A stretch of 64,000 nucleotides of DNA from Companilactobacillus huachuanensis (GCF_005404815.1 NZ_BJDF01000003.1:62001-126000); one strand, 5' to 3'; positions 16,575 to 26,195 are shown, counted from the stretch's first letter. The notes: generated by a model from the letters alone, not told the origin. Numbers and translations are program-made.

Positions 16575-17966
16575 ATGCTTAAATTTCCAAAAGATTTCGC
16601 ATGGGGAGCAGCAACTTCTGGTCCCCAATCTGAAGGTAACTTTCACAAACCAAATCAAAATGTATTTGATTACTGGTATGAAAAGGATCCAGCGGCTTTC
16701 TATGATGGCGTAGGCCCTGATACAGCTTCTAACTTTTATAATGATTACAAAAAAGATATTCCTCTGATGGCAAAGGCTGGAATTCGTTCACTACGTACTT
16801 CGATTCAGTGGACTAGGTTGATGGCTGATGTTGACAAGGGTATCGTCGATCAAGATGGAGTAGACTTTTACAATAATGTGATTGATTGTCTATTGGATAA
16901 TGGAATTGAACCTTATATCAATTTGTTCCATTTTGATTTACCGATTGATTTATATAAGAAGTACGGCGGTTGGGAATCAAAACATGTTACCGATTTGTTT
17001 GCTGATTATGCTGAAAAGTGTTTCGAATTATTCGGCAATAAAGTTAATAACTGGTTTACATTTAACGAACCAAAGGTGATTTTGGATGGGGAATATTTGT
17101 ATCAATTCCATTATCCATTAAAGGTTGATGGCTCAGCAGCTGTGCAGGTTGCATATAACATCAATTTAGCCTCCGCCAAAGCCATTGCAAGATTTAAAAA
17201 GTGGCGTGAAGAGAATAATTCGGATGCTAAAATTGGGACTATTTTGAATTTAACGCCAGCATATCCGGCAACAAATGATCCAGAGGATGTTGCCGCTGCT
17301 GAATTTGCAACACTTTGGGATGATAACATGTATTTGGATCCCGCTGTTAAAGGACATTTCCCAGAAAAATTAGTTAAAATTTTGGACGATGCCAATGTTT
17401 TGTTTGACAGCACACCAGAAGAATTGCAGATAATTGCTGATAATACAATCGATGTTTTAGGCGTTAATTTTTACCATCCAGAGCGTGTCATGCGTCCTAG
17501 CGTTTCACCTGATAGCTTACAAGATTGGATGCCCGATATTTACTTTGACAATTATGAAATGCCTGGTCGCGTTATGAATGTTGATAAAGGTTGGGAAATT
17601 TATCCGAAGACACTATACGATATTGCCATTAATATTCGAGATAATTATGGTAACTTACCTTGGTTTGTATCTGAGAATGGGATGGGAGTGTCACGAGAAG
17701 AACGTTATTTGGATGATAAAGGCGTTGTTCAAGATGATTATCGAATTAAATTTATCAAGGATCATTTAACGGAATTGCATCGTGGAATTGAAGCAGGTTC
17801 AAACTGTCATGGATACTTTGTTTGGACCGGAATCGATTGTTGGTCATGGAAGAATGCCTATCGTAATCGTTACGGATTGATTAGAAATGATATTCATACA
17901 CAGACTAAGACAATTAAGAAATCTGGTCAGTGGTATGAGAAGTTAAGTGAAAATAATGGATTTTAA
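16575..17966 (+). CDS. GH1 6-phospho-beta-glucosidase
   Basis: A 463-aa retaining glycosidase of family GH1. The acid/base is Glu165 in WFTFNEPKV and the nucleophile Glu367 in WFVSENGMG. The opening FPKDFAWGAATSGPQSEG is the family entry motif. It hydrolyses 6-phosphorylated beta-glucosides delivered by a PTS, in the cytosol. It follows the PTS-esterase-kinase operon after 413 bp holding element R1 and a hairpin, so it may have its own control. Start ATG 16575 has AAGGAG upstream. A second element (R2) follows its stop. Confidence 0.93.
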   Translation: MLKFPKDFAWGAATSGPQSEGNFHKPNQNVFDYWYEKDPAAFYDGVGPDTASNFYNDYKKDIPLMAKAGIRSLRTSIQWTRLMADVDKGIVDQDGVDFYNNVIDCLLDNGIEPYINLFHFDLPIDLYKKYGGWESKHVTDLFADYAEKCFELFGNKVNNWFTFNEPKVILDGEYLYQFHYPLKVDGSAAVQVAYNINLASAKAIARFKKWREENNSDAKIGTILNLTPAYPATNDPEDVAAAEFATLWDDNMYLDPAVKGHFPEKLVKILDDANVLFDSTPEELQIIADNTIDVLGVNFYHPERVMRPSVSPDSLQDWMPDIYFDNYEMPGRVMNVDKGWEIYPKTLYDIAINIRDNYGNLPWFVSENGMGVSREERYLDDKGVVQDDYRIKFIKDHLTELHRGIEAGSNCHGYFVWTGIDCWSWKNAYRNRYGLIRNDIHTQTKTIKKSGQWYEKLSENNGF

Positions 17967-17973
17967 CAGATGA

Positions 17974-18126
17974 CTAAAGTATGCCGTCTCCAGAGCTGAG
18001 AATATTCACCTGCTATGCGGACCGATTCGAGCCTGAGAAGCGGTCTCGAATCTCGGTTTCCTACGCCCGGTGGTGTAACAGTAAAGTCCTAACGCCACAC
18101 CCACAGCGGGTAAATATTCTCAGCTC
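17974..18126 (+). mobile_element. Structured mobile element, truncated copy R2
   Basis: It starts with a remnant CTAAAG 7 bp after the GH1 stop. The core (17993-18126) closes with GAGCTGAGAATATT / AATATTCTCAGCTC, a compensated change relative to R1. It keeps GGTCTCGAATCTCGG and the GGTGGTGTAA..TAACGCCAC hairpin but lacks the middle hairpin. No right terminus or target duplication is seen. Confidence 0.7.
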
Positions 18127-18190
18127 TTCCGACTAGTTTTATTTAGAATAAATTTTTATTTAGATTTATAATTATAGGGAAATTACAAAA

Positions 18191-18247
18191 AATGAGTTGT
18201 ATCACACTTAATGAATTAAATAATTAGGTGTGATACAACTCATTTTG
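18191..18247. terminator. Long hairpin, repeated at 34332
   Basis: ATGAGTTGTATCACACTTAAT pairs with ATTAGGTGTGATACAACTCAT. T/A runs on both sides make it a likely bidirectional terminator for the convergent genes. Almost the same sequence occurs before the end of coaBC. Confidence 0.75.
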
Positions 18248-18352
18248 GTTGATTTTAATGATTGTCATAAAAGTTTTAAAAGCAATTATTGAGATACTTT
18301 TAAAGGGTAATTTTTAAAGCCAAATTTTAAATTGAATCAAGAATCGGTTTTC

Positions 18353-18946
18353 TTATGGCAAATATTTTAGAAGGCTATTAGAATATTTTTTATCTGCTTT
18401 AGATTTAACAATATTCCATAACGATGCTGCTGTGCTTAATTTATTACTAAATTTGTTGGTATCTGGATCAGCACAAAAATCTTTGACAAATTGATTCCAC
18501 TGATAACTGACGTCGTCCTTCTGTGTGTTAACTTTGATTTTTCCGTCATTAATATCGATTAGTGATTGAATAGTTATATCAGGATTGTTATCTGTCCTTG
18601 CGTTACGTATAATAACAGCCATTTCTTTAGAGAATTTAAAGGAATCTGTCCGATAATATTTGGACATGAAATCTCGTAATTTCTGGTTTAATCTCACACC
18701 ATCGATGATTTTAGAATCAAGAGTTAAATCAGAATTAATAACCTTGTTCTTTGTATTTATAATTGAAGTTTGAGTTTCATGATTCAGATATTTAATTATT
18801 CGTTGGTTCAAATCATACTTGGTTCCTGAGGTATTTAATTTAAGACTTCTACAAATTTTCTGCAAATCAGTTTTGTAGAAATACTCTTTTTCAAAGTCGG
18901 ATTGAGTTATTTGATGATTTTTAAACTGTTCGATTGAAAGTGACAT
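18353..18946 (-). CDS. SAP-domain protein (DUF6434-like)
   Basis: A 197-aa soluble protein. Residues about 20-54 (EKEYFYKTDLQKICRSLKLN then TKYDLNQRIIKYL) form a SAP-type helix-extension-helix, a motif often used in nucleic-acid binding. The rest (KLRDFMSKYYRTDSFKFS) is not recognised. The combination matches lactobacillus SAP/DUF6434 proteins of unknown role. It is monocistronic on the minus strand and ends at the repeated hairpin terminator. Confidence 0.65.
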   Translation of the reverse strand: MSLSIEQFKNHQITQSDFEKEYFYKTDLQKICRSLKLNTSGTKYDLNQRIIKYLNHETQTSIINTKNKVINSDLTLDSKIIDGVRLNQKLRDFMSKYYRTDSFKFSKEMAVIIRNARTDNNPDITIQSLIDINDGKIKVNTQKDDVSYQWNQFVKDFCADPDTNKFSNKLSTAASLWNIVKSKADKKYSNSLLKYLP

Positions 18947-19274
18947 TAGTTGATTCCTTAATGGTCATATTTATATTCTTAGTATCTCATTTAAAAAGTA
19001 CACTTAATATTTTAATGCATAAAAATAAGATTAACTTGATTAGATATTCTAAATTAACAAAATTCTAATTTTACTAATGTAAATCAGTAAATGAAAATGG
19101 TATTTAAAAACTTTTTATTTTTAAAAATATATTGCTACATCGTTACAAAACCTTTGACGTCAAACTTAACTAAACATTGAAATGACAGGTTTCTACTCCA
19201 TATCATGCTATAAATGATACTTGGCATATAAATCTAAAATTAGAAAGTACTTCGGAAAATCTTAATTTTATTGA
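18947..19274. other. AT-rich spacer
   Basis: Divergent region between the SAP-domain gene and the Met T-box promoter. It is very AT-rich. No gene, RNA motif or repeat was seen beyond likely promoter sequence for the SAP gene. Confidence 0.5.
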
Positions 19275-19303
19275 TTGACATTTCAAAAATTAGATTGTAT
19301 TAT
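19275..19303 (+). promoter_or_regulatory. Promoter of the metQNI operon
   Basis: TTGACA (19275-19280), 17-bp spacer, TATTAT (19298-19303). Transcription should begin near 19310. Confidence 0.8.
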
Positions 19304-19309
19304 CTAACC

Positions 19310-19609
19310 AACGATTAACAAAAGATATTTATTAAACAATTTGATCGGGGGAAGTAATTCACTTTCGTTTGTACAGAAAACCTCTATTTGCTGAGATGAG
19401 GGCAACGACTTGAATGAAAATGACCCGTGATTGGTGCGCTGAATCTTCGGATAAAGATGCAATGGTTGGTACCCTTTACAGTACACGCATATAGAGTGTT
19501 TGTATGTTGTTAAGGGGATAAGTGTAAGTTTATTCCGAATTAGAATGGTACCGCGAGGAGTCGCTTCTAAGATTGAACAGAGATGTTCAGTTTTGGAGCG
19601 ACTTTTTTT
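19310..19609 (+). promoter_or_regulatory. T-box riboswitch, probably methionine-specific
   Basis: The T-box sequence AGAATGGTACCGCG is at 19542-19555. It is followed by the terminator stem AGTCGCTTCT / AGGAGCGACT-like arms (19558-19602) and T7. Upstream is a long stem I region; GAAAATGACCC (about 19417-19426) offers ATG as specifier, matching the methionine transporter genes that follow. Uncharged tRNA-Met would open the antiterminator and allow readthrough into metQ. The T-box is certain; the exact specifier is inferred. Confidence 0.92.
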
Positions 19610-19662
19610 GTTTCTATAAATATTTTTAGTCGATTAAGTATTAGTTAAGGTGGGAGAAAGAT

Positions 19663-20487
19663 ATGAGTAAATTTAAGAAATTTGGTAAGGTTATTTTATT
19701 AGCCTTCACAGCATTATTTATTTTTGTACTAGCTGGTTGTGGTAATCAAAGTAAGACACAAACAGTTAAAGTGGGAATCAATCCTTCAGATGCTCCAATT
19801 TGGAAAGTCGTTCAAAAGAATGTTAAGAGTGAAGGAATTGATTTGAAAATCGTGCAATTCAACGATTACAATCAACCTAATACAGCACTAGTTCAAGGGG
19901 AAGTTGACATTAACGCTTATCAACACACGGATTTCTTGAACGCTTGGAACAAAGCTCACAAGACAGATTTAGTTTCAATTGGTAAGACAGTTATTCAACC
20001 AATGGCTCTTTATTCACACAAGATCACTAAGCTTAGCGAATTAAAGAATGGTGCCAAAATTGCTATTCCTAATGATGCTTCAAATGAAGCCCGTGCATTA
20101 CAATTGCTAGAATACAATGGTCTAATAAAGCTTGACGATAGTAAGACTTTACCTTCAACAAAAGATATCAAGGAAAATAAACTAAACTTGAAGTTCACAA
20201 CACTTGATGCTGCTCAAACAGCCCGTTCATTAGATGATGTTGATGCCGCAGTTGTTAATGGTAATGTTGCTAACGATGCTAAATTGAACCCTAAGAAGGC
20301 TGTTGTAACAGAAAAAATCAACAAGAACTCAATTCCTTGGATCAACATCATTGTTGCTCAAAAGAAGAACAAAGATAACAAGACATACAAGAAAGTTGTT
20401 AAAGCTTTCCAAACTAAAGCTGTTGAAAAAGAAATCAAGAAAGTTTATGGCGGAAACGAAATTCCAGCCTGGAACGCAAAACTTTAG
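19663..20487 (+). CDS. metQ: Methionine ABC transporter lipoprotein MetQ
   Basis: A 274-aa NlpA/MetQ family binding lipoprotein. The signal peptide ends in the lipobox LAGC (Cys about 26). The family blocks KVGINPSDAPIWKVVQKN, VQFNDYNQPNTALVQGEVD and NAYQHTDFL follow. It binds methionine outside the membrane and docks to MetNI. It is the first gene behind the Met T-box, with AAGGTGGGAGAAAG before ATG 19663. A second MetQ is encoded after metI. Confidence 0.93.
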   Translation: MSKFKKFGKVILLAFTALFIFVLAGCGNQSKTQTVKVGINPSDAPIWKVVQKNVKSEGIDLKIVQFNDYNQPNTALVQGEVDINAYQHTDFLNAWNKAHKTDLVSIGKTVIQPMALYSHKITKLSELKNGAKIAIPNDASNEARALQLLEYNGLIKLDDSKTLPSTKDIKENKLNLKFTTLDAAQTARSLDDVDAAVVNGNVANDAKLNPKKAVVTEKINKNSIPWINIIVAQKKNKDNKTYKKVVKAFQTKAVEKEIKKVYGGNEIPAWNAKL

Positions 20488-20631
20488 TACTAATATAGGA
20501 AATAAAGTTTAGTTTTTGCTCTAATTTGATATCTTACGTAATGTTTTTTAGATATAGTTTATAAAGGATATTAATTAAACGTAGTGAGCGACAATAGTTC
20601 AAAGATTTTAAGTTAAGGGAGTAATTATTAA

Positions 20632-21690
20632 ATGGCAGAACAAAATGGGATAATTCAGCTTAAGAATATCGACGTTACCTTTCATAATGAAGGTAAAACA
20701 ATTGAAGCTGTTAAAGATGTTTCAATTGATGTTAAGAAAGGTGACGTTTTCGGGGTGATTGGTTACTCTGGTGCTGGTAAAAGTACCTTGGTTCGAGTTA
20801 TTAACTTGTTGCAACAACCAACTGCTGGATCAGTTATCGTTAATAACCAAAATATGCTCGAATTAAGTCAAAAAGATTTACGTAAAGCTCGTCGTAATAT
20901 TGGGATGATTTTCCAACATTTTAATTTAATGAATTCCTTGACCGTCTATGGAAATGTTGATTTTCCACTACGTGATTCTGGATTGAGCAAGGCTGAGCGT
21001 AAGCAAAAAATCGACCGTCTACTGGATATTGTTGGCTTAGCTGACCGTGCTAACAACTATCCTTCACAACTATCTGGTGGTCAAAAACAACGTGTTGCGA
21101 TTGCTCGTGCACTTGCCAATGACCCTGAAATTCTGATTTCCGATGAGGCAACCAGCGCTTTGGATCCAAAGACTACCACAGAAATTTTGGATCTACTTGG
21201 TCGCTTGAATAAAGAACTTGGAATTACAATCGTTATCATTACCCACGAAATGGACGCTATCAAGCAAATTTGTAATCGTGTTTCCGTCATGGAAAATGGA
21301 CGTGTGATTGAAGAGGGCGATTTGTTGTCGATCTTTGGTCAACCAAAACAACAATTGACGAAAGATTTTGTTAATACTTCAACTCATATTGGTTCAGTGT
21401 TGGACGAGATCCGTGATAGTGGCATTGTTGATAAGTTATCGGGACGTTTGATTGAGCTTAACTATATCGGTGACTCTACCAATGAACCAATTGTCGTTGA
21501 ATTGTACAAACGTTTCCAAGTTGAGGCCAATATTCTCTTCAGTAATATCGAGAGATTGCAGAATACGACTGTTGGTATCATGCTTTTCGCTTTAACAGGT
21601 GATGATGACAAGGTTGAGGAAGCAATTAAGTATTTAGATAGTTTGAAAGTTAATGTTAAAGAAATTGATTTGAAGAAAGAAGGCAAATAA
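20632..21690 (+). CDS. metN: Methionine ABC transporter ATPase MetN
   Basis: A 352-aa ATPase. Walker A is [10 protein letters not shown], the signature LSGGQKQR and Walker [13 protein letters not shown], with a C-terminal NIL regulatory domain (about 270-350, [20 protein letters not shown]) that binds methionine in this family. It couples ATP hydrolysis to import with MetI. It is 144 bp after metQ and 3 bp before metI. Confidence 0.95.
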   Translation: MAEQNGIIQLKNIDVTFHNEGKTIEAVKDVSIDVKKGDVFGVIGYSGAGKSTLVRVINLLQQPTAGSVIVNNQNMLELSQKDLRKARRNIGMIFQHFNLMNSLTVYGNVDFPLRDSGLSKAERKQKIDRLLDIVGLADRANNYPSQLSGGQKQRVAIARALANDPEILISDEATSALDPKTTTEILDLLGRLNKELGITIVIITHEMDAIKQICNRVSVMENGRVIEEGDLLSIFGQPKQQLTKDFVNTSTHIGSVLDEIRDSGIVDKLSGRLIELNYIGDSTNEPIVVELYKRFQVEANILFSNIERLQNTTVGIMLFALTGDDDKVEEAIKYLDSLKVNVKEIDLKKEGK

Positions 21691-21693
21691 TTC

Positions 21694-22383
21694 ATGGCAG
21701 GATTAGTAAATAAGTTTTTACCCAACGTTGTTGCTAACTGGGAAGGCGATAATGGCTTTGTTACCGCAATCTGGCAAACACTTTATATGACTTTTGTCAG
21801 TGCATTATTTGCTGGTATTATCGGTATTATCTTGGGAATTCTCTTGGTCGTCACAGCAAAAGACGGTATCACACCACATAAGAATTTCTACTATTGGTTA
21901 GATAAATTGGTCAATCTATTCAGATCAATTCCATTTATCATTTTGCTAGCGGTTATCGGACCGTTCACTAAATTGATTGTCGGTCAAACCATCGGACCTA
22001 CTGGTGCATTAGTGCCTTTAGTTATCGGAACTGCACCATTCTTTGCCAGACAAGTTCAATTAGCATTAGTTGAAGTTGACCCTGGTGTCATTGAAGCGGC
22101 TGAGGCTATCGGATTGTCGCCAATGAAGATCATCTTCAGAGTTTATCTTCGTGAGGGATTGCCAGAATTGATTCGTTCGGGAACTTTGACAATTATCAGT
22201 TTGATTGGTTTAACAGCCATGGCCGGTGCTGTCGGTGGTGGTGGACTTGGTAACATGGCTATTTCAGTCGGATACCAACGATTTGAAAATGACGTTACCA
22301 TTGTTTCCATGTTATTCATTTTAGTATTAGTTTTCATTATTCAAGGACTGGGAGATTTTGCAGTTCGTAAGTTAGAACATTAA
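21694..22383 (+). CDS. metI: Methionine ABC transporter permease MetI
   Basis: A 229-aa permease with about five membrane segments. The ATPase-contacting loop EAAEAIGLSPMKIIFRVYL is of the usual EAA type. The following GLTAMAGAVGGGGLGNMA block is typical of MetI. It starts 3 bp after metN, so the two are translationally coupled. A hairpin at 22471-22521 separates it from the second metQ. Confidence 0.95.
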   Translation: MAGLVNKFLPNVVANWEGDNGFVTAIWQTLYMTFVSALFAGIIGIILGILLVVTAKDGITPHKNFYYWLDKLVNLFRSIPFIILLAVIGPFTKLIVGQTIGPTGALVPLVIGTAPFFARQVQLALVEVDPGVIEAAEAIGLSPMKIIFRVYLREGLPELIRSGTLTIISLIGLTAMAGAVGGGGLGNMAISVGYQRFENDVTIVSMLFILVLVFIIQGLGDFAVRKLEH

Positions 22384-22470
22384 TTTAATTACAACTACCA
22401 CAATAGTAATTAAGTTGATAGGTATTTTGAAAAGTAGATATGAAAAAGTTTGCTTATAAATACCGCGTCA

Positions 22471-22521
22471 AAAAAGGGCGCTTTTATTTGGCAAACACTG
22501 CCTGATAGAAGCGTCCTTTTC
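22471..22521. terminator. Terminator or attenuator between metI and second metQ
   Basis: AAAAAGGGCGCTTTTAT pairs with ATAGAAGCGTCCTTTT, then CAATTTG. Strong stem but short T tract, so partial readthrough into the second metQ is plausible. Confidence 0.6.
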
Positions 22522-22539
22522 AATTTGAGGAGGAAAATC

Positions 22540-23361
22540 ATGAAGAGTCGAATTAAGGGGATATTTCTAATATTCATTACCACACTTAGTTTATTTATTT
22601 TAGCCGGTTGCGGAAAGAGTGCTTCTGGTAAGACAGTCAAAATTGGTATTACTGGTGCCAATGATCCAGAGCTGGAGAAAGTCGCCAAGATTGTTAAAAA
22701 AGAGGGAATTAACATCAAAATTGTCGAGTTTTCCGACTATAGTCAACCTAATACCGCTTTGGCTAACGGAGAAATTGATATGAACGATTTTCAAACATTT
22801 ACTTTCCAAAGTGATTGGAATAAGAAACACAAGACTAATATTGTAACCATGGGAACTACCGTGATTGCGCCAATGTCACTCTTTTCTAAGAAGATTAAGA
22901 ATATTAATCAATTGAAAAAAGGTGATAAGGTCGCTATTCCAAATGACGTAACAAATGAAGGTCGAGCTTTACAATTACTAGAGAGCGCCGGTTTGATCAA
23001 ACTTGATAATGCTAAAATCCCAAGTTTACGTGATATCACCGAAAATAAAGCCGGTATCAAGCTTTCGTCACTTGATGCTGGGCAGACTGCTAAATCACTC
23101 GATGACGTGACTGCGGCCTGTGTTAACAGTGGGGTTGCCAGTGATGCTAAGCTGAACCCTCAAAATGCTATTTATCGCGAAAAGATTACTGCCAAATCAA
23201 AGCCTTATGTCAATATTATGTCAGCTAATGCTAAGGACAAAAATAATCCAACATTTAAAAAAATCGTCAAAGCCTACCACACACAAGAAGTTGCTGATGT
23301 CGTTAAGAAAGAATTTCACGGTTACGAAAAAGCAGCTTGGACATATAAAGTCTTACAGTAA
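22540..23361 (+). CDS. metQ: Second MetQ-type binding lipoprotein
   Basis: A 273-aa paralog of the first metQ with lipobox LAGC and the same blocks (VEFSDYSQPNTALANGEID, IPNDVTNEGRALQLLESAG). The ligand-region sequence differs (MNDFQTFTFQ in place of NAYQHTDFL), so ligand preference may differ. ATG 22540 is chosen because GAGGAGG is 7 nt upstream; the longer frame from 22450 crosses the hairpin. It probably shares MetNI. Confidence 0.88.
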   Translation: MKSRIKGIFLIFITTLSLFILAGCGKSASGKTVKIGITGANDPELEKVAKIVKKEGINIKIVEFSDYSQPNTALANGEIDMNDFQTFTFQSDWNKKHKTNIVTMGTTVIAPMSLFSKKIKNINQLKKGDKVAIPNDVTNEGRALQLLESAGLIKLDNAKIPSLRDITENKAGIKLSSLDAGQTAKSLDDVTAACVNSGVASDAKLNPQNAIYREKITAKSKPYVNIMSANAKDKNNPTFKKIVKAYHTQEVADVVKKEFHGYEKAAWTYKVLQ

Positions 23362-23525
23362 AAAATTAATTTTTTTTACATATAAAAGGAAAAATTCTGT
23401 AAAACCTTCGTAATTTTTATGTATGAGCAGATATTGAAATGTCATTCTATGGTTAGAAAAAATTCTGACTTTTAAATTTGGCATTATAATAGTGCGATTA
23501 GTAAATGATTGGAAGGAAATATATC

Positions 23526-23825
23526 ATGGAAGATAAATATAAATATCAGGAATTAAAAAATTTTATTAGAGATAATAAGGAAAGTATTAAGGCTCTGTCA
23601 AGAGAAGGTGGTAAATTACCACTTGATTACCTAATACTTGATTCAGATGTTGAGGAATTAGCACTATTTATAAAAAAAGAAATTGAACAAGAAAAAGTAG
23701 GATTTGAATACGTAAAAAAATTAATTACAATATATGAATATATGGCTTCACAAGTTGATAACGATGGTAATAGTATGTTTTATGATTGGAGCAATGGCAA
23801 AGAATTTCGGAAAGACTTTCACTAA
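23526..23825 (+). CDS. Hypothetical acidic helical protein, 99 aa
   Basis: Not recognised. It is a Glu/Lys/Asp-rich helical protein starting MEDKYKYQELKNFIRDNKES, with YEYMASQVDNDGNSMFYDWS near the end. It has no signal or membrane segment. ATG 23526 follows GGAAGGAAAT. A promoter-like TATAAT at 23484-23489 lies upstream. It may be co-transcribed with the next small gene (37-bp gap). Confidence 0.6.
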   Translation: MEDKYKYQELKNFIRDNKESIKALSREGGKLPLDYLILDSDVEELALFIKKEIEQEKVGFEYVKKLITIYEYMASQVDNDGNSMFYDWSNGKEFRKDFH

Positions 23826-23862
23826 AAAGTTAATCAATCAAAAAAAGGCTGAGTAATAATCC

Positions 23863-24150
23863 ATGCAGACGTTGGAATATAATTTTCCTAAGGGAACATA
23901 TATCTTCACTACAATGAGCAGATCCATTTACCGAATCACGATTTCCGATTCCAAAGTCGTCCTAAACAGGACACGTGATAAGGTACGAGGGCGAGAGTTA
24001 CGAAAGGATTCGGAAGATATTGAAGTTTTGAATGATTTTAAGATTGAAGTCGGGAAACCAGCTATTTTAGCGCTACAATCGTTAAATCCAGATGCCGCAT
24101 TTACGACACGAATAACAACTTCGGTAGTAAAAATTTCACAGGAATTATAA
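23863..24150 (+). CDS. Hypothetical protein, 95 aa
   Basis: Not recognised. A predicted beta-rich protein (YNFPKGTYIFTTMSRSIYRI) with a basic middle (RTRDKVRGRELRKD). It is unlike the preceding protein. Its ribosome site is weak (AAAAAAGGCTGAG). The stop lies one base before a long perfect terminator, supporting a real gene end. An element copy (R3) begins 97 bp on. Confidence 0.6.
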   Translation: MQTLEYNFPKGTYIFTTMSRSIYRITISDSKVVLNRTRDKVRGRELRKDSEDIEVLNDFKIEVGKPAILALQSLNPDAAFTTRITTSVVKISQEL

Positions 24151-24196
24151 TTTCATATAAAAGGGCAATCCATCTGGATTGCCTTTTTATATGAAA
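24151..24196. terminator. Strong terminator
   Basis: TTTCATATAAAAGGGCAATCC / GGATTGCCTTTTTATATGAAA, near-perfect long stem. Confidence 0.85.
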
Positions 24197-24246
24197 TTTA
24201 TTCACTTGAAGAAATTCTAATACTTAACTTTAAATTATTAAGTTTA

Positions 24247-24491
24247 CTAAAGGTTGAAGGTATAGTTAAGTATGCCGTTTCCAGAGCTGAGAGTATTCAA
24301 GTGCTGCGCGGAACGCCCCGAACCAGAAAGCGGTCTCGAACCTCGCTGCAAAAGAATACTCTAAGCTCTTCCAACTAGTTTATCTTTTCACGGCAGGAAC
24401 AAATAAAATGAAAACTTCTGCTTATTTGAATAAATCCGTTCTATGCCTGTAACAACAATGGTTATATTAGTTTTTCACCTTTTAACCTTTA
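24247..24491 (+). mobile_element. Structured mobile element, short copy R3
   Basis: Termini CTAAAGGTTGAAGG and TTTTAACCTTTA. The flanks TTAAGTTTA / GTTAGTTTA agree at 7 of 9 positions. The core (24284-24368) keeps the closing stem GAGCTGAGAGTATTC / GAATACTCTAAGCTC and the first hairpin, but the second and third hairpins are deleted. The AT-rich right arm is conserved. Confidence 0.75.
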
Positions 24492-24596
24492 GTTAGTTTA
24501 TAAATAAATGTGAAAACAATTCCTTTTCTATGCATTTATTCTATTTTTACCTTAAAATTGAAGTAGGTTATTAAATAGAGAAGTCAGGGATTGTAT

Positions 24597-25415
24597 ATGA
24601 AAAATTTAGGGGCTGTCTTAAAAGAATTACGAAAAGAAAAAGGCTTAACACAAAAAGAATTAGCTGAAGGTGTTTGTGCACAGTCAATGTTGTCGGCGAT
24701 TGAGAATGATGTTTATATTCCCAATGCTAACCTATTGGTCAATTTGGCTAATAAATTAGACGTTGATTTGAATGAAATTAGTTTGGCTGCCAATTACAGT
24801 ATTAGTGATTATAATGATTTTAACGAAACAGTGGATAAGCTGTGCAATAGTCATCAATATCAAAAATTATTGGAATTCTTGGAAGATGACACGGTAGCAG
24901 ATTTTGTGGAAACTTCACAACAAATGCAAGCCTATTACTATTATTTGGGTGTGGCGCAGTTACAAACGGGTTCGCTTGATGCCGGTTTAAGCTCATTCAA
25001 ATTATCTTTGGCAGAAGTAAATCATTTACACTTGAACACGATTTCTCGATTAGCCTATTTGGCAATGGGTATGATAGATGTTTTGCAGAATAATAAAACG
25101 GGAGCAATCGATAATATTGATCTGGCTTTTCGCAATTGGAATGAATTTGCATATGACGAGAATCAAAATATTATTTATTATTTAGCGGCATTAATTTATT
25201 TTAAATTGAATGATTATCAAAATTCGACAGCATATTTAGTTGACGGCATTGCGTTTATTGCTAAACATGATTCACATTATATGTTGGCAAATTGTTATTT
25301 TCTAATGGCTCGTTTAGCTCAAGAGGCCCACAATGATGATGAACGTTTGGAAGCTAATCAACGAAAGGATTTATTCTCCGAATTATATGGTGAACAAATT
25401 TTTAAAGATTTCTAA
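24597..25415 (+). CDS. XRE-type regulator with TPR-like C-terminus (Rgg/PlcR-like layout)
   Basis: A 272-aa regulator. The HTH is at residues about 5-58 (LKELRKEKGLTQKELAEGVC and SMLSAIENDVYIPN). An all-helical, TPR-like region follows (YYYLGVAQLQTGSLDAGLSS, YYLAALIYFKLNDYQ), the layout of peptide-sensing RRNPP regulators. ATG 24597 is preferred over TTG 24591 because AGGGA is 6 nt before it. No obvious signalling-peptide gene was found next to it, and downstream is a SRPBCC-fold gene. A pheromone role is therefore speculative. Confidence 0.75.
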   Translation: MKNLGAVLKELRKEKGLTQKELAEGVCAQSMLSAIENDVYIPNANLLVNLANKLDVDLNEISLAANYSISDYNDFNETVDKLCNSHQYQKLLEFLEDDTVADFVETSQQMQAYYYYLGVAQLQTGSLDAGLSSFKLSLAEVNHLHLNTISRLAYLAMGMIDVLQNNKTGAIDNIDLAFRNWNEFAYDENQNIIYYLAALIYFKLNDYQNSTAYLVDGIAFIAKHDSHYMLANCYFLMARLAQEAHNDDERLEANQRKDLFSELYGEQIFKDF

Positions 25416-25489
25416 ATATCAGGACACTGATTTTTAAATAAGTCTGTTTTTTCATATGATTGCTTTATCAAATCAAAGGAGAAACAGGC

Positions 25490-25912
25490 ATGCAAAAATT
25501 ATTTAAAAATGAAATCTTAATTAAAGCTGATAAAGATACCGTTAAAAATTTCTTGGTGAAAGCACCTAATTTATTGCAATGGAATTGGGCTATTGGAAGT
25601 ATTAAGGAAATCAATGAAGATACTTATGCAATCCATCGAGATGTTGATGCTTTGAATAAAGATGAGATTGTTGAAATTAGACAAGATAATAAAGATAAAA
25701 TTATTTTTCAAAGTACTACTGGAAAATTGGAATATCAACTTATTTTCAGATTGAGTGAGGAGTCTGGCTACACTAGAGTTACTGAAGAACTTTATCCAAC
25801 TAATAATCTAAAATTACCTTTGGGGTTATTTTCTCCCATTGTTAAAAATGCCTTCAACAAAAATCTGCATTCGTTAAAGAATTTGTTAGAGCTCCAAGTG
25901 ACAAAAATGTAA
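25490..25912 (+). CDS. SRPBCC-fold protein
   Basis: A 140-aa protein with the START/SRPBCC pattern: an N-terminal strand LFKNEILIKADKDTVKNFL, the central FQSTTGKLEYQLIFRLS with GYTRVTEELY, and a C-terminal helix (IVKNAFNKNLHSLKNLLEL). The family binds hydrophobic ligands; no specific role can be read here. ATG 25490 follows AAAGGAGAAAC. It is 74 bp after the regulator gene and likely co-expressed or regulated by it. Confidence 0.7.
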   Translation: MQKLFKNEILIKADKDTVKNFLVKAPNLLQWNWAIGSIKEINEDTYAIHRDVDALNKDEIVEIRQDNKDKIIFQSTTGKLEYQLIFRLSEESGYTRVTEELYPTNNLKLPLGLFSPIVKNAFNKNLHSLKNLLELQVTKM

Positions 25913-25992
25913 GTTAGTTGTAAGCGAATTCTATGTACTATTTGTACAGAATCAATTATTATGTAAATGAAGATAAAGAGGAGGAGTAGCTT

Positions 25993-26178
25993 ATGCATAT
26001 TTCAATTAGACGTTCGAGAAGTAATTATGTTTTTGCTGGGGTAATTGGTGGATTAGCTGAACATTTTCAATGGAATCCAACGATTGCGAGAGTTTTGTGG
26101 GTGATTTTAAGTATGACACCATTTCCAGGTATCATAGGCTACTTGGTACTCTGGATGTTAATGGAAGATCCTGATTAA
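25993..26178 (+). CDS. PspC-domain small membrane protein A
   Basis: A 61-aa protein that is nearly all PspC domain: basic start MHISIRRSRSNYVFAGVIGG, WNPTIARVLWVIL, and the membrane segment PFPGIIGYLVLWML. PspC-type peptides are linked to membrane stress responses. The ribosome site GAGGAG is 8 nt upstream. It is a tandem paralog of the next gene (17-bp gap). Confidence 0.85.
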   Translation: MHISIRRSRSNYVFAGVIGGLAEHFQWNPTIARVLWVILSMTPFPGIIGYLVLWMLMEDPD

Positions 26179-26195
26179 TAATAGAGGTTAAGACA

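Noticed and set aside
19304-19486. Minus-strand open frame over the T-box
   Set aside because: It is antisense to a clear T-box leader with no ribosome site.
24597-25415. Quorum-sensing system (Rgg plus peptide)
   Set aside because: The regulator layout fits, but no short secreted peptide gene with signal features was found beside it.
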